Source: an uncultured Prevotellaceae bacterium
GTDB lineage: Bacteria; Bacteroidota; Bacteroidia; Bacteroidales; Bacteroidaceae
Reading direction: 5' to 3'
Assembly: GCA_900314985.1 (NCBI GenBank)
Contig: OMXL01000027.1
Coordinates: forward strand, 1 to 35,077
Length of the DNA stretch: 35,077 bases
Shown here one piece after another: positions 6,310 to 15,323 of this stretch. Position 1 is the first letter of the stretch. Each line of letters starts with the position of its first letter. The notes beneath the pieces were generated by a model. It saw only the letters and a list, made by a program, of their open reading frames with translations, did not search any database and was not told the DNA's origin. Made by a program: the position numbers and the translations under genes.

Positions 6310-6459
6310 TTAACACGTTTTTTGCTACTTTTCGTTATAAAAAAAAAATCTATAAATATGCAAATTGCAATGTTACATGAAACAGGTGACAGATACTGTT
6401 TCACCTCGAGTGCCTCTCTGGCTTTTTGCGTATACGAGCGAGATTTTTCAACAATTTCC

Positions 6460-6490
6460 TTTGCAGTTCGGATTATTCGCCTTACCTTTG
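6460..6490 (+). promoter_or_regulatory. Promoter of the 6533 lipoprotein
   Basis: TTTG (6460-6463), a 19-nt spacer and TACCTTTG (6483-6490). The start codon is 42 nt downstream of the -7 box. Confidence 0.75.
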
Positions 6491-6532
6491 CAGTAACTAA
6501 TTAATTATTCATAAAACAGAGACCTAATTGAA

Positions 6533-7315
6533 ATGACACAAAAGAATCTTTTCGGCAATGTTATTTTGCTGATTGCGGCAATCACATTTTCGGCTTGCAG
6601 TAGTAGCAACGATGATGCTAATGAAGAAAAACACAACTGGCGTCTGGCATCCATTCAGTACAGCTCGTCAACGGGCTCCAGCTATAAAGACGCGTTCAGC
6701 TACGACACCGCTGGCAGAGTAGTAAAGTGGGACCGTTACCAAGACGGGAAATGCTATACCAACAGCTACAACTATTCTAACGACAAGATCACCATCGACA
6801 ACGGTTTGATGGAATACGAATGCACGCTGAGCGACGGGCGCATCACCCAACAGGCTACTGTAGCCAGGGATCCTGACACGAAGAGCTACTTCTACGACGA
6901 GGAAGGCAGACTGTCGTATGGAACACCTCTCTTTATTGAATGCGAATGGAGCGGTGAGCATCTGACGAAAATGGCCTGGGGAGCCATTTCCGAATATACC
7001 TATACTACGATCATCAACAACATCCCCTTCATCATTTCTCATAGCGACGCCATGCTGGAATGGCAAGGATATTACGGGAAGAGGACGAGACACCTGCCCT
7101 CGAAAGAGATGAGATACGCTTATTTCAATCCTGCGGGGCCCAGTGCAGAGCCACAGTTGGAGTGTTACGAGTATGACGACTACGAATACGTTGTCAGCAA
7201 CGGACTTGTAACAGAGGTGACATGCACCAGCCACTTGACAAAAGACGTAGCCGGAGAGACAGCAGGAAGCACTTATGTCAACACTTGGAAACTGGAATAC
7301 GAGGACGTGAAGTAA
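6533..7315 (+). CDS. Lipoprotein with YD/RHS-like repeats (DUF4595-like)
   Basis: A 260-residue predicted lipoprotein. The signal (VILLIAAITF) leads to the lipobox FSAC with the cysteine at residue 22, then SSSNDD, the acidic start common in Bacteroidota surface lipoproteins. The body has short beta-strand repeats such as FSYDTAGRVVKWDRY, YNYSNDKIT and YFYDEEGRLSYG, a YD/RHS-like pattern, and the C-terminal half is rich in Tyr and Trp. This pattern fits the DUF4595-type lipoproteins of Bacteroides and Prevotella. The substrate and partners are unknown. It stands alone with its own promoter and is followed by the TPR-ribH operon in the same orientation. Confident as a gene, tentative as to family. 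Confidence 0.75.
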   Translation: MTQKNLFGNVILLIAAITFSACSSSNDDANEEKHNWRLASIQYSSSTGSSYKDAFSYDTAGRVVKWDRYQDGKCYTNSYNYSNDKITIDNGLMEYECTLSDGRITQQATVARDPDTKSYFYDEEGRLSYGTPLFIECEWSGEHLTKMAWGAISEYTYTTIINNIPFIISHSDAMLEWQGYYGKRTRHLPSKEMRYAYFNPAGPSAEPQLECYEYDDYEYVVSNGLVTEVTCTSHLTKDVAGETAGSTYVNTWKLEYEDVK

Positions 7316-7372
7316 AGAAGGAGTTCATACACAGAAAGGTACAAAAAATCATAAAAACGAAAAAAACTTTAT

Positions 7373-7410
7373 TCTTTCATCTTTAATCTTTAATCTTTTT
7401 ATTACCTTTG
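7373..7410 (+). promoter_or_regulatory. Heptamer array and -7 box of the TPR-ribH operon
   Basis: Tandem 7-mers TCTTTCA, TCTTTAA, TCTTTAA, TCTTTTT (7373-7400) run up to TACCTTTG (7403-7410). There is no TTG at 19-20 nt; the array occupies that position. Confidence 0.65.
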
Positions 7411-7462
7411 CACCCGATTTGTGTCCTATAAACTAGAAAGTACAAAAAATAAAACAATAAAA

Positions 7463-8116
7463 ATGGCAACAAACAATCAGAAAGCAGCTCCCGCAGAGGA
7501 GCAGCAGGTCACTAAGACCGAAGCCTTCTTCGAGAAGTACAAGAAGGCCATCGTAGGCTGCGTAGCAGCAGTTATCGTTATCATTGTATGCGTCATCCTC
7601 GCAAACAACTATTATTTCGAGCCCCGTGCCAACGAGGCCAGCACCGAGCTTGCTAAGAGTCAGGAGCTCTTCGACCAGCAGCAGTATGACAAGGCTCTGG
7701 TAGGTTTCCAGAAGGTTGCTGCTGACTACAGCTCAACTGATGCAGGCAACTTGGCTCAGCTCTATATCGGCATCTGCCAGGCCAATCTGGGCAAGTGGCA
7801 GGAGGCTGCCAACGCGCTGGAGTCATTCAGTGGTCAGGGCGACCAGATGATCAGCCCCGCAGCAGAGGGTGCACTGGGTAACGCTTATGCCAACCTGAAC
7901 CAGCTGGACAAGGCCGTTGACCACCTGAAGAAGGCTGCTGAGATGGCTGACAACAACTCACTGTCTCCCACGTTCCTGATTCAGGCTGGTGAGATTCTGG
8001 AGAGCCAGGGTAAGAAAGACGAGGCCCTGAAGCTGTACGAAGAGGTGAAGGAGAAGTACTTCAACTCTATGCAGTACCAGAGCATCGACAAGTACATCGA
8101 AAGATGTAAGATGTAA
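7463..8116 (+). CDS. Membrane-anchored TPR protein (YfgM-like)
   Basis: 217 residues from ATG 7463, chosen over the upstream in-frame start at 7421 because MATNNQKAAP begins the conserved part and the earlier 14 codons (MSYKLESTKNKTIK) look like leader. Residues 29-48 form one transmembrane helix (AIVGCVAAVIVIIVCVILAN). The rest is a TPR solenoid: ELFDQQQYDKALVGFQKVA, LAQLYIGICQANLGKWQEA, AEGALGNAYANLNQLDKAV and DEALKLYEEVKEKY. The layout is that of YfgM-type proteins, which act as chaperone or scaffold partners at the Sec translocon; that role is inferred from the family. It probably forms an operon with ribH, which begins 17 bp downstream. Confidence 0.85.
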   Translation: MATNNQKAAPAEEQQVTKTEAFFEKYKKAIVGCVAAVIVIIVCVILANNYYFEPRANEASTELAKSQELFDQQQYDKALVGFQKVAADYSSTDAGNLAQLYIGICQANLGKWQEAANALESFSGQGDQMISPAAEGALGNAYANLNQLDKAVDHLKKAAEMADNNSLSPTFLIQAGEILESQGKKDEALKLYEEVKEKYFNSMQYQSIDKYIERCKM

Positions 8117-8129
8117 GAAGTAAAAAGTA
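8102..8129 (+). repeat. Heptamer array between the TPR gene and ribH
   Basis: AGATGTA, AGATGTA, AGAAGTA, AAAAGTA: four 7-mers covering the TPR stop codon and ending 4 nt before the ribH ATG, so they also supply its purine-rich ribosome-binding region. Confidence 0.7.
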
Positions 8130-8133
8130 AGAC

Positions 8134-8604
8134 ATGGCAACTAAAAATCTGTCTGAATACAATGCCGCCAAGGTGCCCGATGCCTCGAACATGACGTTCG
8201 GCATCGTGGTGTCTGAGTGGAACCCCGAAATTACGGGTGCTCTGCTCGATGGTTGCGTATCGACACTGGAAAAGCACGGTGCACTGACCGAGAATATCCA
8301 CGTAAAGACGGTTCCTGGCTCGTTCGAGCTGATCTACGGAGCCCGTCAGATGACGCTCAACGACGGTTACGATGCTGTCATCGTACTGGGATGCGTCATT
8401 CGTGGTGAGACACCCCACTTCGACTACATCTGTCAGGGTGTCACCCAGGGTATTGCCCGTCTGAATGCCACCAACAACATTCCCGTCGTATTTGGATTGC
8501 TCACCACCGAGAACATGCAGCAGGCACTGGATCGTGCAGGCGGCCGACTGGGCAACAAGGGCGACGAGTGTGCCGTAGTAGCCATCAAGATGGCTAAATT
8601 CTGA
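8134..8604 (+). CDS. ribH: 6,7-dimethyl-8-ribityllumazine synthase
   Basis: 156 residues, the family's usual length. RibH condenses 5-amino-6-ribitylaminouracil with 3,4-dihydroxy-2-butanone 4-phosphate, the penultimate step of riboflavin synthesis, in the cytoplasm as an icosahedral or pentameric assembly. Diagnostic motifs are [10 protein letters not shown] (25-34, Trp29 stacking on the substrate), [12 protein letters not shown] (59-70), [12 protein letters not shown] (86-97) with the catalytic His95, and [11 protein letters not shown] (117-127). It follows the TPR gene by 17 bp and precedes the DUF1573 gene by 49 bp. The other rib genes are not in this window and no FMN riboswitch is visible ahead of the operon. 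Confidence 0.97.
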   Translation: MATKNLSEYNAAKVPDASNMTFGIVVSEWNPEITGALLDGCVSTLEKHGALTENIHVKTVPGSFELIYGARQMTLNDGYDAVIVLGCVIRGETPHFDYICQGVTQGIARLNATNNIPVVFGLLTTENMQQALDRAGGRLGNKGDECAVVAIKMAKF

Positions 8605-8653
8605 GAGAACACCATATTACAGCAATTAATGTACCATTAAAAAGAGACCAATT

Positions 8654-9049
8654 ATGAAAAGAATGATTCTTTCAGCATTGATGCTGGTATGCGGCATGAT
8701 GATGGCTATAGCCCAGAATCCCGCACAAATAAAGTTTGACAAGACTACGCACAATTTTGGCACATTCTCAGAGGCCAAGCCTGTAGTAACCTGCGTATTC
8801 ACCTACACCAATGTTGGTGAGCAGCCTCTGGTTATCAACCAGGCTATTGCTTCTTGCGGATGCACAGTACCTGAATACACCAAGACTCCTGTCAAGCCCG
8901 GCGAAAAGGGTGAGATTAAGGTGACATACAATGGTGAGGGTAAGTTCCCTGGTCACTTTAAGAAGTCTATTACGGTACGTACCAACGGTTCTGTAGAAAT
9001 GACGCGCCTCTACATTGAGGGCGACATGACGGAAGCCGAGAAGAAGTAA
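8654..9049 (+). CDS. DUF1573 secreted protein
   Basis: 131 residues with a clear signal peptide (MILSALMLVCGMMMAIAQ) and a single Ig-like DUF1573 domain: HNFGTFSEAKPVVTCVFTYTN, QPLVINQAIASCGCTVPEY, PVKPGEKGEIKVTYNGEGK and a last strand KSITVRTNG. The SCGCTVPE motif is the family signature. Members occur in many Bacteroidota, usually exported, and their role is unknown. It closes the TPR-ribH unit and is followed by a strong bidirectional terminator at 9174-9208. Confidence 0.9.
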   Translation: MKRMILSALMLVCGMMMAIAQNPAQIKFDKTTHNFGTFSEAKPVVTCVFTYTNVGEQPLVINQAIASCGCTVPEYTKTPVKPGEKGEIKVTYNGEGKFPGHFKKSITVRTNGSVEMTRLYIEGDMTEAEKK

Positions 9050-9057
9050 ACGCTTTC

Positions 9058-9172
9058 GCTAGTGAATAGTGAAGGCTGCGATTAAGCGAGAGCAGTGCCA
9101 TGCTTGCATGAGCAATGCCGAGCGTAAGCAGGCTCGACCGTAGGTCAATAGTGAAAAGTGAATAGTAAACAA
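9058..9172. repeat. Interspersed palindromic segment and heptamers
   Basis: Two TAGTGAA 7-mers precede a CG-richer stretch with small palindromes (TGCTTGCATGAGCA and GCAGTGCC/GCAATGCC), followed by another 7-bp-period run (CAATAGT, GAAAAGT, GAATAGT, AAACAAT) to the terminator. No ORF is present. Confidence 0.5.
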
Positions 9173-9173
9173 T

Positions 9174-9208
9174 AAAAAAGCGCTGCCGTTTGGCAGCGTT
9201 TTTTTTTA
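9174..9208. terminator. Bidirectional intrinsic terminator
   Basis: CGCTGCC-GTTT-GGCAGCG (9181-9198) is preceded by an A-run and followed by ten T. It serves the ribH-DUF1573 transcript on the plus strand and the DUF3078 gene on the minus strand. Confidence 0.9.
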
Positions 9209-9212
9209 TGTG

Positions 9213-10514
9213 CTAAAAGCTATACGTCAGTCCGATGGAACTCCACTCCTGCAACTGGAAATAGCCCATATCCTCGTCGCGCGTATTGCCGTCGTCGAAT
9301 CGTGGATAGAGGAACAGGTTGGCAGAGATATACTTCGTCACCTTCAGCTCAAACTGGTTTTCCCACTCCACCTTAGTCTGATGGTAGGTAGTATTGGCAT
9401 AAAGGCGCGTCTTCCACGACAGCTGGTCGAAGATGTTCCACTTGAGTTCACCCGTAAACTGCGAAGCAAAGTTTTCAAGGGTGTGGTGGTCGCCCTCGAT
9501 ACCATTGGCAGCAATCAGCGCCTCACGAGCCACATAGCGGAAGTTGAAGGCGAAGGGCAGGAAGTTGAGTGTACCCTTCAGGCGTCCGCCCAGCGCATCG
9601 ACCTTGTACTCCATACCAATACCGAGGTTGAGGTCGAAAGGTGAAGTGAAGTCTGAATAGACCTTCTCGTCGTTGGCCTTCAAGCCTCGAGCAAACTGCG
9701 TATAAGCCAACAACTGCAGCGTATAGTACCACTTCTTATGGGCCTGAATACCCAACTTACTGGTGAAACGCAACAGGTCGTTGTTGGTCTTGTACTTATG
9801 AACGGTATCTGATGGCGATGTCTGGACGCCTAACTTCATCTCCAGCTTATTGTCGAAGGTGATGCGGTCCTTGTCGTTGTAGTTCAACTCCAGATTGGCA
9901 GCAGCTACAGCCGAATAGTTACTCTCACCACCCTTGTGCCAGTTGTTCGAGACATAGTTCTGGAGGAACTGCAGATAGCCGTCGCCCTTGAATTTCCAGA
10001 AATTAGGTTTCTGTACGACAATCTGGATGGGCACAGCCTCAGGCTCGTCAGGCACAGGAGCAGCGAAATCAGTCAGCTCCACCTCCTGAGTAAGCTCTTG
10101 GTTCACATCTTCACGGATACTTCCAGCAGCCTGCAGGTTCGACTCGTTGTTTACCACCAGGTCAGGACGACGCAGATAGACGTTCATCAGCGCCTGGTCA
10201 ATGGCATCAGCCACGTCATCGCCCGTCTGAGGCTTAAGCGACAGCGACTTCTGAGCACCAGAATGGTAGAACGTGGTGGGTGCAAACAAGCGGAAATAGC
10301 GACCATCGTTCTGCTCACTTCGCAACTGGTCGTTCACCTGCTGCAAAGAGTCCAGACGCTGACGCATCATGTTCAGCGAGTCGAGATAATTATTAACTAC
10401 CTGAGGCGTTTCGATCTCCGCTTCCGCAACAGGCTTCTTCAAACGGCGTTGTGCACTGACGGTTAGCGTCGTCAACAACAACGCGGCAAGTAATAAGATG
10501 TATTTATTCTTCAT
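9213..10514 (-). CDS. DUF3078 outer-membrane beta-barrel protein
   Basis: 433 residues from ATG 10514, chosen because the signal peptide (KYILLLAALLLTTLTVSAQ) starts there and a -7 box lies just upstream. A short coiled-coil segment (about 41-72, NYLDSLNMMRQRLDSLQQ) is followed by a linker. The C-terminal DUF3078 barrel begins near PNFWKFKGDGYLQFLQNYV and NNWHKGGESN and ends in the aromatic IGLTYSF, the typical closing strand of an outer-membrane barrel. The transported or anchored partner is unknown. It is monocistronic and divergent from yidC, with which it shares a heptamer-rich intergenic region. Confidence 0.87.
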   Translation of the reverse strand: MKNKYILLLAALLLTTLTVSAQRRLKKPVAEAEIETPQVVNNYLDSLNMMRQRLDSLQQVNDQLRSEQNDGRYFRLFAPTTFYHSGAQKSLSLKPQTGDDVADAIDQALMNVYLRRPDLVVNNESNLQAAGSIREDVNQELTQEVELTDFAAPVPDEPEAVPIQIVVQKPNFWKFKGDGYLQFLQNYVSNNWHKGGESNYSAVAAANLELNYNDKDRITFDNKLEMKLGVQTSPSDTVHKYKTNNDLLRFTSKLGIQAHKKWYYTLQLLAYTQFARGLKANDEKVYSDFTSPFDLNLGIGMEYKVDALGGRLKGTLNFLPFAFNFRYVAREALIAANGIEGDHHTLENFASQFTGELKWNIFDQLSWKTRLYANTTYHQTKVEWENQFELKVTKYISANLFLYPRFDDGNTRDEDMGYFQLQEWSSIGLTYSF

Positions 10515-10523
10515 ATCTGACTG

Positions 10524-10635
10524 CAAAGATAATAAATAATTCATAATTCATAAATCAGAATTCATAATTATTTCTATGTAGCAGTAAATTTTTCACTTTT
10601 CACTTTTCACTTTTCACTTTTATTTCGTAACTTTG
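10524..10635. promoter_or_regulatory. Divergent DUF3078/yidC promoters with two heptamer arrays
   Basis: The minus -7 box TATCTTTG (10531-10524) is 9 nt from the DUF3078 ATG. After 6 bp come AATTCAT-type 7-mers (10538-10572), then four TTTTCAC units (10590-10617). Ten bp later comes the plus -7 box TAACTTTG (10628-10635) for yidC. Neither box has a TTG at 19-20 nt. Confidence 0.7.
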
Positions 10636-10667
10636 CAGCCGTTTATATTAATAAGGTAAAAACGACA

Positions 10668-12548
10668 ATGAATAGAGACACCATTATCGGCTTCGTACTG
10701 ATAGCAGTAGTATTGATAGGTTTCAGTTGGTGGAATCAGCCATCAGCAGAGCAGGTAGAAGCCGCCCGTAAGCAAGACAGTATCGCAGCCATCCAGAAAG
10801 ATAGTGCACAGAAAGCCGTACAGCAAGCAGCTGCCCAGAAGGCCGTTGCCGACAGCAGTGTGGCCGTACAGGCCGACACCACGGTCCTCTTCTATCAGGC
10901 GCTGCAAGGCACCGCAAAGAAGGTAGTGCTCAAGAACGGCAAACTGACGCTGACCCTGAACACCAAGGGTGGTACCATTGAGAAGGCAGTCATCCACGGC
11001 TTCCAGAGCATCGACGGCACCAACGACGTTACGTTGTTCAGAGAGAACGACCAGCAGCTGAACTTCATGCTGGCTGGCAAGCAGGAGAACATCGTGAGCA
11101 GCGAGCTATACTTCACGCCCACCAACGTTTCAGATACTACCGTCACCATGCTGGCTCAGGCCAACAATGGTGGACATTTTGCCATCAGCTACCGTCTGGG
11201 CAAGGACTACATGCTGAGCATGGCCGTCGAGACACAAGGTCTGGCAGGCATGTTTGCCCCATCAGACAAAGAGATGGACATTGAGTGGAGCGACCACTGC
11301 CGCCAGCAGGAGAAAGGTTTCTCTTTCGAAAGTCGCTACACAGGTCTGTTCTACAAGGAGGCCAACGGTGGTACCGACAACCTGTCGGAGACTGCCGACA
11401 AGGAAGAGGAAATCGAGGAGCGCTTGGATTGGGTGGCCTACCGCAACCAGTTCTTCTCTATCGCCTTTATCTCTAAGGATGACTTCGCACAGAACGCTAA
11501 CCTGTCGAGCATACAAGACAAGAAAGGTTCAGGCTACCTGAAGCAGTTTGATGCTAAGCTGAAGACGGCCTTCGACCCCACAGGTCAGAAGCCCTCAGAG
11601 TTTGAGATGTATATCGGTCCTAACGACTTCCGTCTGATTCAGGACGTCGAGCAGCAGAGCACGTTTGGCAAAGACCTCGACCTGGAGCAGCTGGTCAACC
11701 TCGGATGGTGGCTGCTGCGCTGGATCAACCGTTGGTTCACGCTGTATGTATTTGACTGGCTGACAGGCTTTGGCTTCAATATGGGTATCGTACTGATTCT
11801 CATTACCTTGCTGCTGAAGGGAATTACCTTCCCCATGGTTAAGAAGAGCTATATGTCAAGTGCAAAGATGCGCGTGCTGAAGCCCAAGTTTGAAGAGGCT
11901 ACCAAGCACCTCGACAAGCCTGAGGACCAGATGAAGAAGCAGCAGGAGATGATGTCGCTCTACTCGAAGTATGGTGTATCACCCTTGTCTGGCTGTCTGC
12001 CCATGCTCATCCAGATGCCTATCTGGCTGGCCATGTTCTTCTTCGTACCTAATGCCATCCAGCTACGCGGACAGTCGTTCCTGTGGATGGACGACCTGTC
12101 AACCTACGATCCCATTTGGGAATGGGGCACCAACATCTGGGGTATTGGCGACCACCTGTCGCTGACCTGCATCCTGTTCTGTGCCGCCCAGCTGATATAC
12201 ACATGGATTTCTATGCGCCAGCAGCGCGACCAGATGGTAGGTGCTCAGGCCGACCAGATGAAGGTCATGCAGTATATGATGTACTTCATGCCACTGATGT
12301 TCTTCTTCATCTTCAACGACTACTCGTCAGGTCTGAACTTCTACTACTTCATCTCGCTGTTTATGTCGGCAGCTATCATGTGGACCCTGCGCAAGACCAC
12401 TGACGACGAGAAACTGCTGGCCATTCTGGAAGCCAACTACCAGGCCAACAAGAACAACCCCAAGAAGCAGAACAGCTTTGCAGCCCGTCTGGAAGCTATG
12501 CAGAAACAGGCTGATGCCATGCGTGAGCAACAGCGCAACCGCCGCTAA
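10668..12548 (+). CDS. yidC: Membrane protein insertase YidC
   Basis: 626 residues, the long Gram-negative form. YidC inserts and folds inner-membrane proteins, alone or with SecYEG. TM1 is at about 5-22 (IIGFVLIAVVLIGFSWW), followed by an Ala/Gln-rich linker. The periplasmic P1 beta-supersandwich spans about 70-340. The conserved five-helix core starts near FNMGIVLILITLLLKGITF (370-388), where Lys384 stands at the place of the usual groove arginine. It continues through the cytoplasmic hairpin (SSAKMRVLKPKFEE), then YGVSPLSGCLPMLIQMPIW (435-453) and the last helices. The C-terminus is basic and Gln-rich (MREQQRNRR), as expected for ribosome contact. It precedes a DUF1846 gene by 38 bp. Confidence 0.97.
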   Translation: MNRDTIIGFVLIAVVLIGFSWWNQPSAEQVEAARKQDSIAAIQKDSAQKAVQQAAAQKAVADSSVAVQADTTVLFYQALQGTAKKVVLKNGKLTLTLNTKGGTIEKAVIHGFQSIDGTNDVTLFRENDQQLNFMLAGKQENIVSSELYFTPTNVSDTTVTMLAQANNGGHFAISYRLGKDYMLSMAVETQGLAGMFAPSDKEMDIEWSDHCRQQEKGFSFESRYTGLFYKEANGGTDNLSETADKEEEIEERLDWVAYRNQFFSIAFISKDDFAQNANLSSIQDKKGSGYLKQFDAKLKTAFDPTGQKPSEFEMYIGPNDFRLIQDVEQQSTFGKDLDLEQLVNLGWWLLRWINRWFTLYVFDWLTGFGFNMGIVLILITLLLKGITFPMVKKSYMSSAKMRVLKPKFEEATKHLDKPEDQMKKQQEMMSLYSKYGVSPLSGCLPMLIQMPIWLAMFFFVPNAIQLRGQSFLWMDDLSTYDPIWEWGTNIWGIGDHLSLTCILFCAAQLIYTWISMRQQRDQMVGAQADQMKVMQYMMYFMPLMFFFIFNDYSSGLNFYYFISLFMSAAIMWTLRKTTDDEKLLAILEANYQANKNNPKKQNSFAARLEAMQKQADAMREQQRNRR

Positions 12549-12586
12549 ACAATAGTAGTTGAGGATAAACACACACTAAGAACAAC

Positions 12587-14050
12587 ATGAAAATAGGATT
12601 TGACAACGAGAAGTATCTCAAGATACAGTCAGAGCACATACGAGAGCGTATTGCACAGTTTGACGGCAAACTTTATCTGGAGTTGGGTGGCAAACTCTTC
12701 GATGACCACCACGCCAGCCGTGTACTCCCAGGCTTCAAGCCCGACTCGAAGCTTCGCATGTTTGCACAGCTGAGAGACCAGATGGAGATTGTCATCGTTG
12801 TCAGCGCTGAAGATATAGAGAAGAATAAGGTACGTGCTGACCTGGGCATCACCTATGATGAAGACGTACTGCGTCTGCGTGAGGAGTTTATGAGTCGCGA
12901 CTTCATGGTAGGCTCTGTAGTGATTACCCACTACAACGGTCAGCAGGCTGCCGACCAGTTCCGCAAGCGCTTGGAGCGTCTGGGCATCAAGTCGTACGTA
13001 CACTATCTCATCGACGGCTATCCCCATAACGTAGAGCTGATAGCCAGCGACGAGGGTTTTGGCAAGAACGACTATGTAGAGACCAGCCGCGAACTAGTCA
13101 TCGTGACGGCTCCCGGTCCTGGCTCAGGCAAGATGGCAGTCTGCCTCAGCCAGCTCTATAACGAGAACAAGCGCGGCATCCGTGCTGGTTATGCCAAGTT
13201 TGAGACCTTCCCCGTATGGAACCTGCCGCTGAAGCATCCTGTCAACATCGCCTACGAGGCTGCTACAGCCGACTTGAACGATGTCAATATGATTGACCCG
13301 TTCCACTTGGAGGCTTACGACAAGATTGCTATCAACTACAACCGCGACATCGAGATATTCCCCGTGCTGAATGCACTCTTCGAGGGCATCTATGGTGAGA
13401 ATCCCTATAAGTCACCCACGGATATGGGTGTCAATATGGTGGGCTTCTGCATCTCTGACGATGAGGTGTGCTGCAATGCCTCTCGTGACGAGATTATCCG
13501 TCGCTACTACACGGCTACCAACAAGATGGCTGATGGAGCAGACAATGAGCGTGAGGTCAACAAGATTCTGATGCTGTTCAATCAGGCCAAGATCACGACT
13601 GCTTACCGTCGTGTGACGGTAGCTGCACAGGCTAAGCAGGAACTCACGGAACATACCGCAGCAGCTATGGAGCTGGAAGACGGCACCATCATCACTGCCA
13701 AGAGTTCTCCCCTACTGGGTTGCTCAGCAGCGCTGTTGCTCAATGCCACCAAGCACTTAGCAGGCATCGACCACGACGCTAAGCTGATTCCACAGAGTCT
13801 GATAGAACCCGTCCAGAAGACCAAGATAGAATACTTGGGTGGCAAGAATCCTCGTCTGCATACTGACGAAGTGCTGGTAGCACTCAGCGTACTGTCGAAA
13901 GATGACGAGCAGTGTCGTAAGGCATTGGAACAGCTGCCCAAACTGCGTGGCTGTCAAGTACACTCAACGGTGATGCTCTCTGAGGTGGATCGCAAAATCT
14001 TCAAGAAGCTGGGGTGCGGACTGACCTGCGACCCCGTCAGAAAGAAATAA
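12587..14050 (+). CDS. DUF1846 family protein
   Basis: 487 residues, the full length of the DUF1846 family (about 490). Opening MKIGFDNEKYLKIQSEHI, FDGKLYLELGGKLFDDHHAS and RVLPGFKPDSK are diagnostic. The P-loop-like TAPGPGSGKMAVCLSQLYNE follows near residue 175. The family is widespread in Firmicutes and Bacteroidota and several structures exist, but its biochemical role is not established; nucleotide or phosphate binding is suggested by the GPGSGK loop only. The start codon 12587 has no competitor. It is in the yidC direction, and the DUF1015 gene starts 20 bp after it, so yidC-DUF1846-DUF1015-yigZ may be one transcript. Confidence 0.92.
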   Translation: MKIGFDNEKYLKIQSEHIRERIAQFDGKLYLELGGKLFDDHHASRVLPGFKPDSKLRMFAQLRDQMEIVIVVSAEDIEKNKVRADLGITYDEDVLRLREEFMSRDFMVGSVVITHYNGQQAADQFRKRLERLGIKSYVHYLIDGYPHNVELIASDEGFGKNDYVETSRELVIVTAPGPGSGKMAVCLSQLYNENKRGIRAGYAKFETFPVWNLPLKHPVNIAYEAATADLNDVNMIDPFHLEAYDKIAINYNRDIEIFPVLNALFEGIYGENPYKSPTDMGVNMVGFCISDDEVCCNASRDEIIRRYYTATNKMADGADNEREVNKILMLFNQAKITTAYRRVTVAAQAKQELTEHTAAAMELEDGTIITAKSSPLLGCSAALLLNATKHLAGIDHDAKLIPQSLIEPVQKTKIEYLGGKNPRLHTDEVLVALSVLSKDDEQCRKALEQLPKLRGCQVHSTVMLSEVDRKIFKKLGCGLTCDPVRKK

Positions 14051-14070
14051 ACTATAACTATCATATTATC

Positions 14071-15318
14071 ATGGCAATCGTAAAACCATTCAAGGGTATT
14101 CGCCCTCCCAAAGAACTTGTAGAAAAGGTAGAAAGCCGTCCCTACGACGTGCTTGACTCAGAAGAGGCACGCGCCGAGGCTGGCGACAATGCCCAGAGTC
14201 TGTATCACATCATCAAACCAGAGATTGACTTCCCTGTAGGCACCTCAGAATACGACCCTCGTGTCTATGAGAAAGCTGCCGAGAATTTCCAGAAGTTCCA
14301 GGACAATGGATGGTTGGTTCAGGACTCGCGCGAACATTATTATATATATGCTCAGACCATGCAGGGCAAGACACAGTATGGTCTGGTAGTCTGCGCGCAT
14401 ACCGACGACTACATGAAGGGCAACATCAAGAAGCACGAGCTGACACGTCGCGACAAGGAGGAAGACCGTATGAAGCATGTTCGTGTGAACAATGCCAATA
14501 TCGAGCCGGTATTCTTTGCTTATCCTGACAACGCCGTTCTCAACGAGCTCATCATGCGCTATGCCGCCACTGAGCCAGAGTACGACTTCATTGCCCCCAT
14601 CGATGGTTTCCGTCACCAGTTCTGGATTATCGACGACGACAAGGATATGCAGACCATCACTGATGAGTTCAGCAAGATGCCATCACTGTATATTGCTGAT
14701 GGTCACCACCGTTCAGCAGCTGCAGCCCTCGTAGGTGCAGAGAAGCAGAAGCAGAATCCCAACCATAAGGGTGATGAGGAGTACAACTTCTTCATGGCAG
14801 TCTGCTTCCAGGCTTCACAGCTGACCATCCTCGACTACAACCGCGTAGTGAAGGACCTCAACGGACTGACCTCAGAAGAATTCCTTGCTGCACTGAAGAA
14901 GAACTTCGACGTAGAAGACAAGGGTACTGACATCTATAAGCCTCAGCAGTTGCACGAGTTCTCACTCTATCTGGATGAGCACTGGTATAGTCTGAAGGCT
15001 AAGGAAGGCACCTACGACAATACCGATCCTATCGGTGTGCTGGACGTAGACATCTCCAGCCGTCTGATTCTCGACGAGATACTGAACATTGGCGACCTCC
15101 GCTCGTCTAAACGCATCGACTTCGTAGGTGGACTGCGCGGACTGGGTGAGTTGAAGCGTCGTGTAGACAATGGTGAGATGCGTGCCGCACTGGCCCTCTA
15201 CCCTGTTACCATGCAGCAGATTATGGATATTGCCGACAGCGGCAAGATTATGCCTCCCAAGGCTACCTGGTTTGAGCCAAAACTGCGCTCAGGTTTGGTG
15301 ATTCATAAGTTATCATAG
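14071..15318 (+). CDS. DUF1015 family protein
   Basis: 415 residues from ATG 14071; the longer in-frame start at 14014 would overlap the DUF1846 gene and adds 19 unrelated residues. Family signatures are MAIVKPFKGIRPPKELV and SRPYDVLDSEEAR at the N-terminus, the hallmark SLYIADGHHRSAAAALVGAE in the middle, and a C-terminal GLRGLGELKRRVDNGEMRAA. DUF1015 proteins are soluble and cytoplasmic, and in several phyla they sit near serine-biosynthesis genes; none is seen here. The function is unknown, though the HHR motif suggests a phosphate- or metal-binding site. It is followed by a 10-bp-period repeat and yigZ. Confidence 0.9.
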   Translation: MAIVKPFKGIRPPKELVEKVESRPYDVLDSEEARAEAGDNAQSLYHIIKPEIDFPVGTSEYDPRVYEKAAENFQKFQDNGWLVQDSREHYYIYAQTMQGKTQYGLVVCAHTDDYMKGNIKKHELTRRDKEEDRMKHVRVNNANIEPVFFAYPDNAVLNELIMRYAATEPEYDFIAPIDGFRHQFWIIDDDKDMQTITDEFSKMPSLYIADGHHRSAAAALVGAEKQKQNPNHKGDEEYNFFMAVCFQASQLTILDYNRVVKDLNGLTSEEFLAALKKNFDVEDKGTDIYKPQQLHEFSLYLDEHWYSLKAKEGTYDNTDPIGVLDVDISSRLILDEILNIGDLRSSKRIDFVGGLRGLGELKRRVDNGEMRAALALYPVTMQQIMDIADSGKIMPPKATWFEPKLRSGLVIHKLS

Positions 15319-15323
15319 GAAAA

